DNA of 64,000 bases from Campylobacterales bacterium. Its GTDB lineage: Bacteria; Campylobacterota; Campylobacteria; Campylobacterales; Sulfurimonadaceae. Numbering within the stretch: the stretch's first letter is position 1; each line of letters opens with the position of its first letter. Both the position numbers and the translations under genes were made by a program. Positions 34,094-42,485 of the stretch are shown here, one piece after another. The stretch spans positions 1 to 64,000 of the forward strand of contig JAFGUB010000052.1 of assembly GCA_016938735.1 (NCBI GenBank), given 5' to 3'. The notes beneath the pieces were generated by a model. That model was not told the DNA's origin and searched no databases. It saw nothing but the letters and a program-made list of their open reading frames with translations.

Positions 34094-34201
34094 TTTGAGG
34101 TGAAGTGTCTCTTAGGAGTGTCATGGAGCATGGATGTTTACATGTAAGCATCCTATGTACTCTTCTTTGGGCGGGAGTTGTTCGTATATTACATGTAAGC
34201 C

Positions 34202-34846
34202 CTAAAGCCGTATCCACCCCAGCATCACGCTTACCCCCACCAGCAGTAGCAAAACCCCCGCACCGCGCTCGATGATGCGGTGGTGTGCGCGAAAGCGCAT
34301 TGTGATCTCACGGGCAACATGAGTGAGCAGTACGCCGTACACTACCATCATCGCAGCTACTGCGCCCAGCCCGAAGGCGGCACCCATCAAGAGCGCATGC
34401 GCGGCATTAGAAGCGTAGATACTCGATGCGATCAGGGTCATCACCGGTGCGCAGGCGCTGAGCGAAATGCCCACGCCCATCGCATAAAAGCCCAAAGCGC
34501 CGCCTGGTTTAGGCATGTGGGCGGCGGCGCAGCGCTTTTTGCTGCCAAGCCACAAGATGTAGAGTGCGGCGGCGATGGTGGCGCTGCCAAGGATCATGCG
34601 GCTGATCATCTCATCGTCCAAAAACGCTTTGATTCCCTCCGCGCTCACAAAGGCCATGAGCGCCATCAGCATGTAACTGCTCAGCCGCCCCAGCGCAAAG
34701 GGGAGCAGCACGGGCACAAAGGAGCGCTCCTGCGCCGCACTGCGCAGCAAAAGCGGCGAAAGCACCGGCATACATGTAAGCAAACAGGCGGAGCTGCCAT
34801 AACTCAGCCCGATCAAAAAGAGGCTCAAAAGCGCCGCGCCCTCCAC
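34202..34846 (-). CDS. SafE/DsbD-like inner-membrane protein
   Basis: A 214-residue protein with about six membrane helices. The first is FLIGLSYGSSACLLTCMPVLSPLL, whose C-x3-C-x-P pattern is like the DsbD/CcdA transmembrane thiol motif. A partner helix reads GISLSACAPVMTLIAS. Proteins annotated 'sulfite exporter TauE/SafE family' in this phylum have this form and usually accompany copper or c-type cytochrome assembly genes. It lies immediately downstream of the polyferredoxin (no gap), suggesting transmembrane electron or thiol transfer in one complex. Confidence 0.75.
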   Translation of the reverse strand: MEGAALLSLFLIGLSYGSSACLLTCMPVLSPLLLRSAAQERSFVPVLLPFALGRLSSYMLMALMAFVSAEGIKAFLDDEMISRMILGSATIAAALYILWLGSKKRCAAAHMPKPGGALGFYAMGVGISLSACAPVMTLIASSIYASNAAHALLMGAAFGLGAVAAMMVVYGVLLTHVAREITMRFRAHHRIIERGAGVLLLLVGVSVMLGWIRL

Positions 34847-35848
34847 TTACGCCTTGCTCCACTTCTCGATTTTGATCCGTTTTTTGAAGTACTGTTTTGA
34901 GGAGCTAAAAAGCGGCAGCGGGCCGTATTTGAGCGCCATTACCCCATCATGTGGGCAAAACTCCACACAGCGCCCGCAAAGCGTGCAGTCTTCAAAGGTG
35001 ATGTTTTTGTGCTCCGCCGTCTGCTGAATCTCAAAGATATCCATCGGACACGCTTTGACACATTGGCCGCACCCCTCGCATTGGCTTGCGCCGTTTTTGA
35101 CCAGACGCAACAGCCCCAGCTTTTTAAAGACCGTCTGCATCGGCAGCATCGGGCAGATGCGACAAAAGGGCTGGCGGATAAAGAGCGCAAGCGCGATCAT
35201 CAGCCCAAAGAGCAGATCGGCGATGATGGAGAGCGCCATATAACCCCATGAGCTGCTGTCGATGTAGAGCTGCGACGTGTCGCCCGTAGCGAGTGTGGTG
35301 AGGATGCGGCTGGGGCAAATACGGCAAAATGGATCGCCCAACTCATGTCCTACAAAACCCAGACCCGTGAGGATCGGGAAGATAAAGATCAAAAAGGCAA
35401 AGAGCAGCCACTTGATCGGCCGCACCTTTTTGAGCTGCTCCGGACTCAGCGAGGTGATCTGGGCGATGCCGAGCTTGGAGGCGATCATGTGAATCACCTC
35501 CTGAAAAAAGCCCAGTGGACAGCTCCAGCCGCAAAAAGCCTTATTGAAAATGACGATCAGCACCGCAAAGACGCCAAGCGTGATGAGTGTGCCCATCAGC
35601 CCCGCCATCAGCGGCATATTGCCGCCGATCACCCCTGAAACGCGGTGGTCCATCTGATGCTGCAATGGGATCAAAACACAGTAATCGCCCCCTTGCTTGT
35701 CATAGGCGCATGAGAGCGCGGGCAGCGCTTGGGTGAGTTTGTCTTCGGAGTAGAAGGTGTTCAAAAACAGCGCGCCATACACCAAAAGTACAAAAAAGAA
35801 GAGCTGGCTTACGCGGCGCAGCGCGGTTAGGGTCAGTAGCTTATCCAT
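34847..35848 (-). CDS. NapH/CcoG-like membrane polyferredoxin
   Basis: A 333-residue inner-membrane protein with four or five helices. Two CxxxCP motifs, CGWSCPLGFFQ (~110) and CRICPSRIL (~180) with a further CRICPMLP (~230), are the NapH/NosR signature. Two C-terminal 4Fe-4S ferredoxin motifs are CEGCGQCVKACP (~255) and CTLCGRCVEFCP (~285). Such proteins pass electrons from quinol or the cytoplasm to periplasmic partners. It overlaps the upstream gene by 8 bp. No nap, nos or cco genes are nearby, so its partner is probably the metal-uptake proteins of this cluster. Confidence 0.85.
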   Translation of the reverse strand: MDKLLTLTALRRVSQLFFFVLLVYGALFLNTFYSEDKLTQALPALSCAYDKQGGDYCVLIPLQHQMDHRVSGVIGGNMPLMAGLMGTLITLGVFAVLIVIFNKAFCGWSCPLGFFQEVIHMIASKLGIAQITSLSPEQLKKVRPIKWLLFAFLIFIFPILTGLGFVGHELGDPFCRICPSRILTTLATGDTSQLYIDSSSWGYMALSIIADLLFGLMIALALFIRQPFCRICPMLPMQTVFKKLGLLRLVKNGASQCEGCGQCVKACPMDIFEIQQTAEHKNITFEDCTLCGRCVEFCPHDGVMALKYGPLPLFSSSKQYFKKRIKIEKWSKA

Positions 35849-36602
35849 TGGTTTTTCTCCTCATTGCCAGCACGCCCAGCCCAAAGCCCAGCAGCGCCAC
35901 CGCCGCCCCGTAAGGCTCGCTTTGCCAGTAGTCGGTGGGGTTGACGTGGTAGTGCGCGCTTAGCGTCGTCTCGTATGTTCGGCCCTCTTGCACCAGCGAC
36001 GCGCCCAGCGTAAACGATGCGGGCGCATTGGCGCGGCGTCCAGTCGTCACCGCTTTGAAGTCGTTTGGCAAGGTAAGCTCCACCACTCCGTAAGCATCGC
36101 TCTCGAAGGTCTCTCTTGTGCCGTTTTGCGTCTGTAGATGCACCTTTGCCGCAACCGGTTTGCCCTTACATGTAACGACAAAACGATACTTTTTAGAGGC
36201 GGTATAGCGGTCATGTTCGCGCGGCAGCGGATCGGGAGTGATCTCGAACTGTGCTTTTGGGTACTCAGTGAGCAGACGCGGTGAACGATCGGAGGGTTTG
36301 CCGTGGCCGTAAATATAGGTGAGCGCACTGGCGTAAAGCGCGGGGGTGTCGTTTTGGGCGACGAGGACGTGGTAGCTGCCAAAAGCGCTTTTGGGCAGCG
36401 TGACGTGCGGATGCGTGGCATTGAGCTCATGCGTATTGAGCTGCGGATCGATATAGGTGATTTGGGTCGTGGGAGCGAAGCCGTCGAGATGGTAGGCCGG
36501 CGCACCATGATGGCCGCCTGAGGGCGCGCTCAGTTGCCAGCTTAGGCTCTGCGCCGAGGCGAGCGTACCAAGCAAACAGAGCGCGAAAATTGGGGATTTC
36601 AT
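35841..36602 (-). CDS. periplasmic DUF4198-like protein with C-terminal anchor
   Basis: A 253-residue exported protein with a signal peptide cleaved near ASA (residue ~17). The mature part is beta-rich with two Ig-like segments: one around SAFGSYHVLVAQ, one around GKPVAAKVHLQTQNGTR and DAYGVVELTLP. It has a C-terminal membrane helix AAVALLGFGLGVLAM followed by RRKTNG. This is the layout of DUF4198-type metal-uptake accessory proteins. The His/Gly-rich SGGHHGAPAYH near residue 30 could bind metal. It lies nine bases after the TonB receptor gene. Confidence 0.65.
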   Translation of the reverse strand: MKSPIFALCLLGTLASAQSLSWQLSAPSGGHHGAPAYHLDGFAPTTQITYIDPQLNTHELNATHPHVTLPKSAFGSYHVLVAQNDTPALYASALTYIYGHGKPSDRSPRLLTEYPKAQFEITPDPLPREHDRYTASKKYRFVVTCKGKPVAAKVHLQTQNGTRETFESDAYGVVELTLPNDFKAVTTGRRANAPASFTLGASLVQEGRTYETTLSAHYHVNPTDYWQSEPYGAAVALLGFGLGVLAMRRKTNG

Positions 36603-36611
36603 CTTGACTCC

Positions 36612-38792
36612 TTAAAAGGTCATGTTGAGGCCCGCTAGATAGCTGCGCCCCTGATTGACGGTGATTGAGAGATCTTCCGCATCAAAAATACCGTCTTCGT
36701 TGCGATCCGAACTCGAACGCGCCGTGGAGTAGTACTGTTTGTCAAAAACGTTGTCTACCCGCGCAAACAGTTCAAGCGCCAAATCGCCGATTTTTGGAGC
36801 GTAAGAGGCCAGCAGGTTGAGCGTCCCGTGCCCCGCGATCTCGATCTCGTTGAGATCATCCGCGTAGTAGCTGGAGCGGGCGTTCAGCTCCGCCATAAAG
36901 TAGAGCACTTTAGTCGGTCGATAATCCACCACCAGATCGATCATATGCGCGGAGGTTCGGGGGATCTCGTTGTCGGTCACGTCAAAGAAGGTGACGTTTG
37001 ATTGTTGTGCGTCGCCGTCGAGATCGATGCCGAAGTTGCGGTAATCGGTGTAGTAGGCATCCAGATAGGTATAGGCCAGCGAACCGCCGATCGTCTGCGT
37101 GATCGAACCGCCAAGCGAGAGTTCCGCGCCGCGATGCACCGCCCCGCCGATATTGTCCCACTTGTCGGTGGTGTCGGTGTCGCCGTAGTTGCCCGAACTC
37201 TTCATGATAAACTCCTGACGATCGATCCAAAAGAGCGACGCTTCGTAGTTGATCCCCCCTTTGACCCCGCGCAGGCCCAGTTCGTAGTTGTAGGAGTGCT
37301 CGGGTTTGAGACCCGGGTTGCTGATGGTGCTGCCATAGGTGCTCACCTCTCCGGCGTAGAGCTGTGTGACGGTAGGGGCACGAAATCCGGTCGAGAAGTT
37401 GGCAAAAAGCGCGTCGCTCTCGCCCATCTGATAGCTGCCGCCCAAACGGTAGGAGTAGACGTTGAAGCGTTTGTCGAACTGATTGCGCATCGAGTCTTCG
37501 TAATCCAGCATGATGGCGTCAAAGCGCAGGTTGGCCGTGAGGCTGAGCGCATCGGTGAGGGCGTGTTTGTACTCGCCGTAAATCGCATAGACGTTCTCGT
37601 CGGTCGTATCGTCGCTTTTGAAATCTCCTGCTTGCGCGTAGGCGTGGGGCGGTCGGTAGGTAAGACGCTGAGCGACGCGGTAGATCACCTTGTTGTCGTA
37701 GCTGTTCATCCGCAGATCGACGCCCAGCAGCGCCGCTGAGCGCTCAAACGAGCTGCGGTACTCCCCTTTGAGCCCGCGCTGTACCTGTTCATAGTGGTTG
37801 TCATAGACATAATCATCATCGCCGAACTGTGGGCTAAAACTGCCATTGGCATCACGGGTCTGGGGAGCGGAGACATATTCGGTGGTGTCGGTGTACATGT
37901 AAGCACTCAGCAGCAGGTTGCTCTGATCGTCAAAGTCCTTGGCATAGGTGGCAAATAGCTTGAGCAGCTCCACATCGAACATCCGCGCATAGTCGCGGCT
38001 GGGCTGGTAGCCGTTGTATTCGCTTTTGGGGTTATCCCTGGCTTCGCTCACCCCGCCGACGGTGCCGTGCGAATCCTTTTCGCGCTGCGAGTACTCCATC
38101 CCCAAATTCAGATCGGAGCTGTCGTCGATCAGGTACTGCAGCTTGCCGTTGAGGTATTTGTTGTCGTACTCGGAGTTCTCGTGGTAACCGTCACTCGCGC
38201 GCTGGCTGGCCTGAAGATGAAACGACAGATCGTCGTTGGCATAGCCCGCGCGCGCGATGTATTTGCGGTAGCCGTAACTGCCCGCCTCGGCCGCGCCGAA
38301 AAGTTCGGTCTGTTTCACGCCGCGCTTGGTGGTGATGATCACCGCGCCGGAGAGGGCATCGTCGCCAAAGAGGTAGCTTGCGCCCCCTTTGATCACCCGA
38401 ATGCTTTCGATGTTGTCCATATCGATATTGACCTTGCCCGTGCGTTCAAAGACCGGAACCCCGTCAATCACCACCGCGACGCCGGGCTTTTCGCCCATGT
38501 ACATCTGGTTCTCAACCCCGCGAATGTGGATCTTGAGCGAATCGCCCGTGCTCAGCTCCGTGGTCAGACCGGGGATGCGCTGGAGCATCTGCTGGATGTT
38601 TTCGGTATGCGCCATGTCGATCTTGTCGCCGCCAAGCAGGGCGGTCGAAGAGATCTCCTCTTTTTTGTGGGCGAAGCGATCGTCGATCGTTGATGATTCT
38701 ACGCGAACGGTGCCGAGGTTCTCTTCAGCAAATCCGTGTGTCGCAAGCAGGGCCAAAGCCAAAGGAATGCCGAAGCGGCGTGATAAGAACAT
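36612..38792 (-). CDS. TonB-dependent outer-membrane receptor
   Basis: A 726-residue receptor. It has a signal peptide (LALALLATHGFA), then a TonB-box-like GTVRVES. The plug domain (residues ~40-150) has VVIDGVPVFERTG and IRVIKGGASYLFGDDALSGAV. A 22-strand type barrel ends in GRSYLAGLNMTF with the terminal Phe. The substrate is likely a metal chelate, but the sequence does not show which; co-transcribed DUF4198-like, polyferredoxin and SafE-like genes favour iron or copper. ATG 38792 follows AGGAGAG, whereas the frame from 38828 lacks a site. A structured leader precedes it. Confidence 0.9.
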   Translation of the reverse strand: MFLSRRFGIPLALALLATHGFAEENLGTVRVESSTIDDRFAHKKEEISSTALLGGDKIDMAHTENIQQMLQRIPGLTTELSTGDSLKIHIRGVENQMYMGEKPGVAVVIDGVPVFERTGKVNIDMDNIESIRVIKGGASYLFGDDALSGAVIITTKRGVKQTELFGAAEAGSYGYRKYIARAGYANDDLSFHLQASQRASDGYHENSEYDNKYLNGKLQYLIDDSSDLNLGMEYSQREKDSHGTVGGVSEARDNPKSEYNGYQPSRDYARMFDVELLKLFATYAKDFDDQSNLLLSAYMYTDTTEYVSAPQTRDANGSFSPQFGDDDYVYDNHYEQVQRGLKGEYRSSFERSAALLGVDLRMNSYDNKVIYRVAQRLTYRPPHAYAQAGDFKSDDTTDENVYAIYGEYKHALTDALSLTANLRFDAIMLDYEDSMRNQFDKRFNVYSYRLGGSYQMGESDALFANFSTGFRAPTVTQLYAGEVSTYGSTISNPGLKPEHSYNYELGLRGVKGGINYEASLFWIDRQEFIMKSSGNYGDTDTTDKWDNIGGAVHRGAELSLGGSITQTIGGSLAYTYLDAYYTDYRNFGIDLDGDAQQSNVTFFDVTDNEIPRTSAHMIDLVVDYRPTKVLYFMAELNARSSYYADDLNEIEIAGHGTLNLLASYAPKIGDLALELFARVDNVFDKQYYSTARSSSDRNEDGIFDAEDLSITVNQGRSYLAGLNMTF

Positions 38793-38823
38793 GATCTCTC
38801 CTGATGGGTTGTATTGATTTGCA

Positions 38824-38932
38824 GGCACACCGGGAGTTTAAGGAGTGTTCAAAGGAAGGATTTGTATGATCGTCCCGGTGCCAGACACCTACCCTCCGCC
38901 CTTGAGTCGCCAAACATCTAGGGGCAGGGGGT
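38824..38932 (-). promoter_or_regulatory. structured 5' leader of the TonB receptor gene
   Basis: Two long stems can be drawn on the minus strand. Stem 1 pairs ACCCCCTGCCC (complement of 38922-38932) with GGGCGGAGGGT (38891-38901) around a 20-base loop, with one mismatch and one G-U. Stem 2 pairs GGCACCGGGA (38873-38882) with TCCCGGTGTGCC (38824-38835), ten pairs with a two-base bulge. The second stem ends about 31 bases before the ATG. I see no match to cobalamin, TPP, FMN or Moco riboswitch signatures. It may be a regulatory RNA, but no folding energy was computed. Confidence 0.5.
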
Positions 38933-39120
38933 AAAAGTGCGTTATGCTATAGAAGTAGTGTTATATTTGTGTTAATTCTTTACTTTCTCAATTAGTTTTT
39001 CATTTTTATCTTACATGTAAGCTTAGGGCGATCCCCTTTTTGACGTTTAAATAATATACGAAAGTGATTTTAAGCGCCACTTTTTATAATTCCATCAAAT
39101 TTTAAGCATAAGGAACAACA

Positions 39121-39585
39121 ATGAAAAGAACCCTTGGTCTCTTGCTTGGCACCCTAGCGCTCTGTGCGCAGCTCCTCGCTTTCGACACGTCCAAAGCCGC
39201 AGAACTGCACCGTTTTTACAGCCATATGGATCAAAAAGCGTGCGCCGACTCCACGCTCTTTATGAAAGCCGATGCCGTTTTAGCCCTGATTCGTGAGGCC
39301 AAACCCTATCTGCTGCTCGACGTGCGCTCGGAGGGGGAAGCTTCGGTTTTGGGGCTGAGTGACCCGCACAGCGCACTGATTCCCATTGAGCGCCTCTTCA
39401 CGCCCGAAGCGCTCAAAACCCTTCCCACCGACCGCCCCATCATCGCCATCTGCCACTCCGGCACGCGCGGCACTATGGCCGCCATCGGTCTGAAGCAACT
39501 CGGCTTCAAAAACGTCCACGTCCTCAAAGGCGGCATGATCGCCCTAGCCGACGCCAACACGCCCAAAAACGCGCCGCTTCGCTAG
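39121..39585 (+). CDS. exported rhodanese-like sulfurtransferase
   Basis: A 154-residue protein with a signal peptide (LGTLALCAQLLA) and one rhodanese domain. LLLDVRSEGEA lies near residue 62 and the active-site loop CHSGTRG (Cys near 107) follows, then LKGGM. Periplasmic single-domain rhodaneses handle sulfane sulfur, fitting a sulfur-metabolising campylobacterote. ATAAGGAAC upstream is the ribosome site. It is transcribed alone. Confidence 0.85.
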   Translation: MKRTLGLLLGTLALCAQLLAFDTSKAAELHRFYSHMDQKACADSTLFMKADAVLALIREAKPYLLLDVRSEGEASVLGLSDPHSALIPIERLFTPEALKTLPTDRPIIAICHSGTRGTMAAIGLKQLGFKNVHVLKGGMIALADANTPKNAPLR

Positions 39586-40162
39586 CCTTAAATCGCGGCT
39601 TTTGAGCATCACATAGCGCTCATAAAGCTGCTTGGCATTAATCTACTGCTTGCGCTGGGAAGTTAAAAAAACAGCTACAAATCTATACCCACTTGATTTC
39701 AAGTATAATTCCACCCTTATTCCCAACACACGGCGACACACCATGGCATCCGGCTTTCGCGGCAAATACTTTTCACTTCAAGCCATCACCGCAACCGTCG
39801 GTGCGATCACGCTGCGGCGCACGCACACCCGTGTGCAGGATTGTCACCGTTTTGAGCGCCCTAGAAGCGGGGATGCTCTTGATGATCCGCCGCCCGATGA
39901 TCTTGAGATCCTGCTTGGTGTTATCGAACCCTTTAGCCCAAAGGTATCCCGTTGCCAATGTCACTGTAACCGCTACTTCGGCAGGCGCACCCGCTGCGCG
40001 TTGATCGTGGCTTCGTTTGTCCCTAAGCTTCGTTTTTTGTACCGCTATTTTCACACCGATACCTCCCCGCCGCGCCCCTTCTCTTTGCACTCTTGATCCG
40101 CACCGACGTTGCCTCTTTTACATGTAGAGGCCCTTAAACCCATAATATTTAAGGAACACACT
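39586..40162. other. 577-bp gap before metE with no firmly supported gene
   Basis: The stretch holds a TATAAT -10-like element near 39704, a minus-strand candidate frame (39773-40054) and a TTACATGTAG palindrome at 40118. A plus-strand frame 39632-40096 is also open but has no ribosome site and no recognisable domain. I see no known methionine, SAM, SAH or cobalamin riboswitch. Confidence 0.5.
39773..40054 (-). CDS. hypothetical 93-residue protein (doubtful)
   Basis: A minus-strand frame starting at GTG 40054 with a strong ribosome site (GGGGAGG seven bases upstream). The product is basic (VKIAVQKTKLRDKRSHD...) with a weakly hydrophobic middle, VAVTVTLATGYLWAKG, that could be a short membrane or beta segment. 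No family is recognised. The opposite strand is also open here, so coding is uncertain; the ribosome site is the main support. Confidence 0.3.
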   Translation of the reverse strand: MKIAVQKTKLRDKRSHDQRAAGAPAEVAVTVTLATGYLWAKGFDNTKQDLKIIGRRIIKSIPASRALKTVTILHTGVRAPQRDRTDGCGDGLK

Positions 40163-42385
40163 ATGTCACATCGCACAAGCCTGCTTGGATTTCCCCGCAT
40201 CGGGGAGCACCGAGAACTCAAATTTGCCCTAGAGCAGTACTGGAAGGGCGCGCTTGATTTCGACGCCCTGGACAATCTCGCACAGATGCTACGCGCACGC
40301 CACTTTCAGCGCCAAAAAGCCTCCGGCATCGACGAAGTTGCCATCAACGACTTTAGCTTTTATGACAACATGCTCGACATGATGGTCGCACTGGGAAGCA
40401 CACCGGAGCGTTTTGGCGATATCGACGACCCCGTCGCACGCTATTTTGCGATGGCGCGCGGGGATAGCACCCACGCTGCGCTGGAGATGACCAAATGGTT
40501 CAACACCAACTACCACTACCTTGTACCCGAACTGCACGCGCAGTTTCGCTTTGCGCCCGTCAATCCGGAAAAAATCCTGCGCGAATATGCCGAAGCACAG
40601 GCGCAAGGCATACACGGACGCATCGCGCTGATCGGCCCGATCACCTTTTTGGCCCTCTCCAAATGCGATGAGCAGGTGCGCGGCGTACTCTTTGACGGGC
40701 TGTTAAATCAATATGCGGCGCTGCTCGAAGCGCTAAGTCCGCTGCAAGCCGCCTTTACGTTTCATGAAAGCGCACTGGTCTGCGACCCGAGCGCGGAGGA
40801 TCTCTCCTTGCTCAAGATCGCCTATGAGCGGCTGGGCAAGTGTGCTGATATCCGCGTCGCCACCTACTTTGAGCACGCGAGTGAGGCCACGGCGGTGCTG
40901 CTGCGCACCCCGATCACGTCGCTCGCGCTCGATTTTGTCCACGGTCCGGCCAATTTTGACGCACTCGAAGCCATCGGCAAGAGCACCAAAACACTCGTCG
41001 TCGGGATCATCAACGGACGCAACGTCTGGAAAAACGACCTTGAAGCGTCACTGCGTAACCTGGAGCAGATCGCTTTACATGTACCCAAAGAGCGCCTCAT
41101 CATTGGCACCTCATGCTCACTTTTACATGTACCCTATAGCCTCGATCATGAGCACGCGCTTCCTTCGGAGGTTCGCGCACTGCTGGCGTTTGCGCACGAG
41201 AAGCTAGAAGAACTCGCCTTGCTCTCGCGCGCCTTTTTTGAGGGTGAAGCCCTGCCGCCGCGTTTGAGCGCCCCTGTGCGCAGCGATGACGCGGTGCAAG
41301 CACGCCTAGCCGCACTCACGCCCAACGACTACCGCCGACCCTACCCCTTCGCCATCCGCCGTGAAGCCGCCAAGGAGCTCTTTGATCTGCCGATTTTGCC
41401 CACCACCACCATCGGCTCTTTTCCCCAAACACCCGAAATCCGCAAAGCGCGTCAAGAGTTTAAAAAAGGCTTGATCACCCCCGAAGCGTATGAAACGGCA
41501 ATGAAAGAGGCCATAGCCCACTGCGTGAGCCTGCAAGAGTCGCTGGGGCTGGACGTGCTGGTGCATGGTGAGTTTGAGCGCAACGATATGGTGGAGTACT
41601 TCGGCGAACAACTGCGCGGCTTCGCCTTTAGCGCCAACGGCTGGGTGCAAAGCTACGGCAGCCGATGCGTCAAGCCGCCCCTGCTCTACGCCGACGTCAG
41701 CCGCATCAAACCCATGACGCACTTTTGGAGCAGCTTCGCCCAAAGCCTCACCGACAAACCCATGAAAGGGATGCTCACCGGCCCTGTCACCATTCTCAAC
41801 TGGAGCTTTGTGCGCGAAGATCAGAGCAGAGAGCAAAGCGCCAAGCAGATCGCACTGGCCATCAGCGACGAGATCGACGATCTGCAACGCGCAGGCATCA
41901 AGATGATTCAGGTGGATGAAGCGGCCTTCAAAGAGGGCTACCCGCTGCGCCGCAGTGAACGCGAAAAGTACGAGCGCTGGGCGCTGGAGAGCTTCTTACT
42001 CGCTACCGCGATAGCCGAGCGCGATACGCAGATCCACACCCACATGTGCTACAGCGAATTTACCGACATCATCCACACCATCGAAGCGATGGACGCCGAC
42101 GTCATCTCCATCGAAACCTCACGCAGCGGCAACCGACTCCTGCGCATTTTCGAGCAGGTGGGCTACAAACAAGAGATCGGACCGGGCGTCTACGATATCC
42201 ACTCCCCGCGCGTCCCAAGCGTGGAAGAGATCGAACACCAAATCCGCGCCCTACTCGAAGTGCTCAGCCCCGCTCAGCTCTGGATCAACCCCGACTGCGG
42301 CCTCAAAACCAGAGGCTGGAGCGAGACCGAAGCGGCGCTGCGCCATATGGTGCAAGCGGTCAGAAACGTCCGCGCGGCGCTGTGA
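40163..42385 (+). CDS. metE: cobalamin-independent methionine synthase
   Basis: Transfers a methyl group from 5-methyltetrahydropteroyl-triglutamate to homocysteine. The 740-residue length is typical. The C-terminal catalytic domain has the phrase LPTTTIGSFPQTPEIRK near 415, zinc ligands in HTHMCYSEF (His/Cys near 627-629) and the last Cys in NPDCGLKTRGW near 711. The acidic Zn/substrate region is DVISIETSRS. ATG 40163 follows AAGGA and begins the conserved TSLLGFPRIG. Two TACATGTA copies 48 bp apart (41076, 41124) each encode Leu-His-Val. It appears monocistronic. Confidence 0.95.
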   Translation: MSHRTSLLGFPRIGEHRELKFALEQYWKGALDFDALDNLAQMLRARHFQRQKASGIDEVAINDFSFYDNMLDMMVALGSTPERFGDIDDPVARYFAMARGDSTHAALEMTKWFNTNYHYLVPELHAQFRFAPVNPEKILREYAEAQAQGIHGRIALIGPITFLALSKCDEQVRGVLFDGLLNQYAALLEALSPLQAAFTFHESALVCDPSAEDLSLLKIAYERLGKCADIRVATYFEHASEATAVLLRTPITSLALDFVHGPANFDALEAIGKSTKTLVVGIINGRNVWKNDLEASLRNLEQIALHVPKERLIIGTSCSLLHVPYSLDHEHALPSEVRALLAFAHEKLEELALLSRAFFEGEALPPRLSAPVRSDDAVQARLAALTPNDYRRPYPFAIRREAAKELFDLPILPTTTIGSFPQTPEIRKARQEFKKGLITPEAYETAMKEAIAHCVSLQESLGLDVLVHGEFERNDMVEYFGEQLRGFAFSANGWVQSYGSRCVKPPLLYADVSRIKPMTHFWSSFAQSLTDKPMKGMLTGPVTILNWSFVREDQSREQSAKQIALAISDEIDDLQRAGIKMIQVDEAAFKEGYPLRRSEREKYERWALESFLLATAIAERDTQIHTHMCYSEFTDIIHTIEAMDADVISIETSRSGNRLLRIFEQVGYKQEIGPGVYDIHSPRVPSVEEIEHQIRALLEVLSPAQLWINPDCGLKTRGWSETEAALRHMVQAVRNVRAAL

Positions 42386-42420
42386 TGCGTCCCCTTTGCG
42401 GGGGCAAAAAAGTAAATAGA

Positions 42421-42461
42421 CGTGACAGTTTTATAAAATTGAATGCTATAATACTGTCACG
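42421..42461 (+). promoter_or_regulatory. promoter between 9-bp inverted repeats, wHTH-GGCT/amidoligase operon
   Basis: CGTGACAGT (42421-42429) and ACTGTCACG (42453-42461) are perfect inverted repeats 23 bp apart. Between them lies TATAAT (42447-42452) with TTGAAT upstream. The second arm directly follows the -10, over the transcription start. This looks like a tightly autoregulated promoter, 25 bases before the ATG at 42486. Confidence 0.75.
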
Positions 42462-42485
42462 TTACTTCGCCAAAATGAGACAAAA

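Noticed and set aside
37002-37739. 245-codon frame opposite the TonB receptor
   Set aside because: The receptor has clear plug and barrel motifs on the other strand; the antisense product has no ribosome site or family features.
38824-38932. Cobalamin, TPP, FMN or Moco riboswitch upstream of the TonB receptor
   Set aside because: The conserved core sequences of these classes are not present on either strand; only stems are visible.
39632-40096. Plus-strand frame before metE
   Set aside because: No ribosome site, no recognisable motif, and composition equally good on the other strand; left as part of an unexplained gap.
39704-40162. Cobalamin or SAM/SAH riboswitch upstream of metE
   Set aside because: No consensus boxes found; short matches such as CACTGTAACC and CCCGC are not in the required order.
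42391-42403. CCCC-TTTGC-GGGG hairpin after metE as terminator
   Set aside because: Only a 4-bp stem and it is followed by A-rich, not T-rich, sequence on the metE strand.
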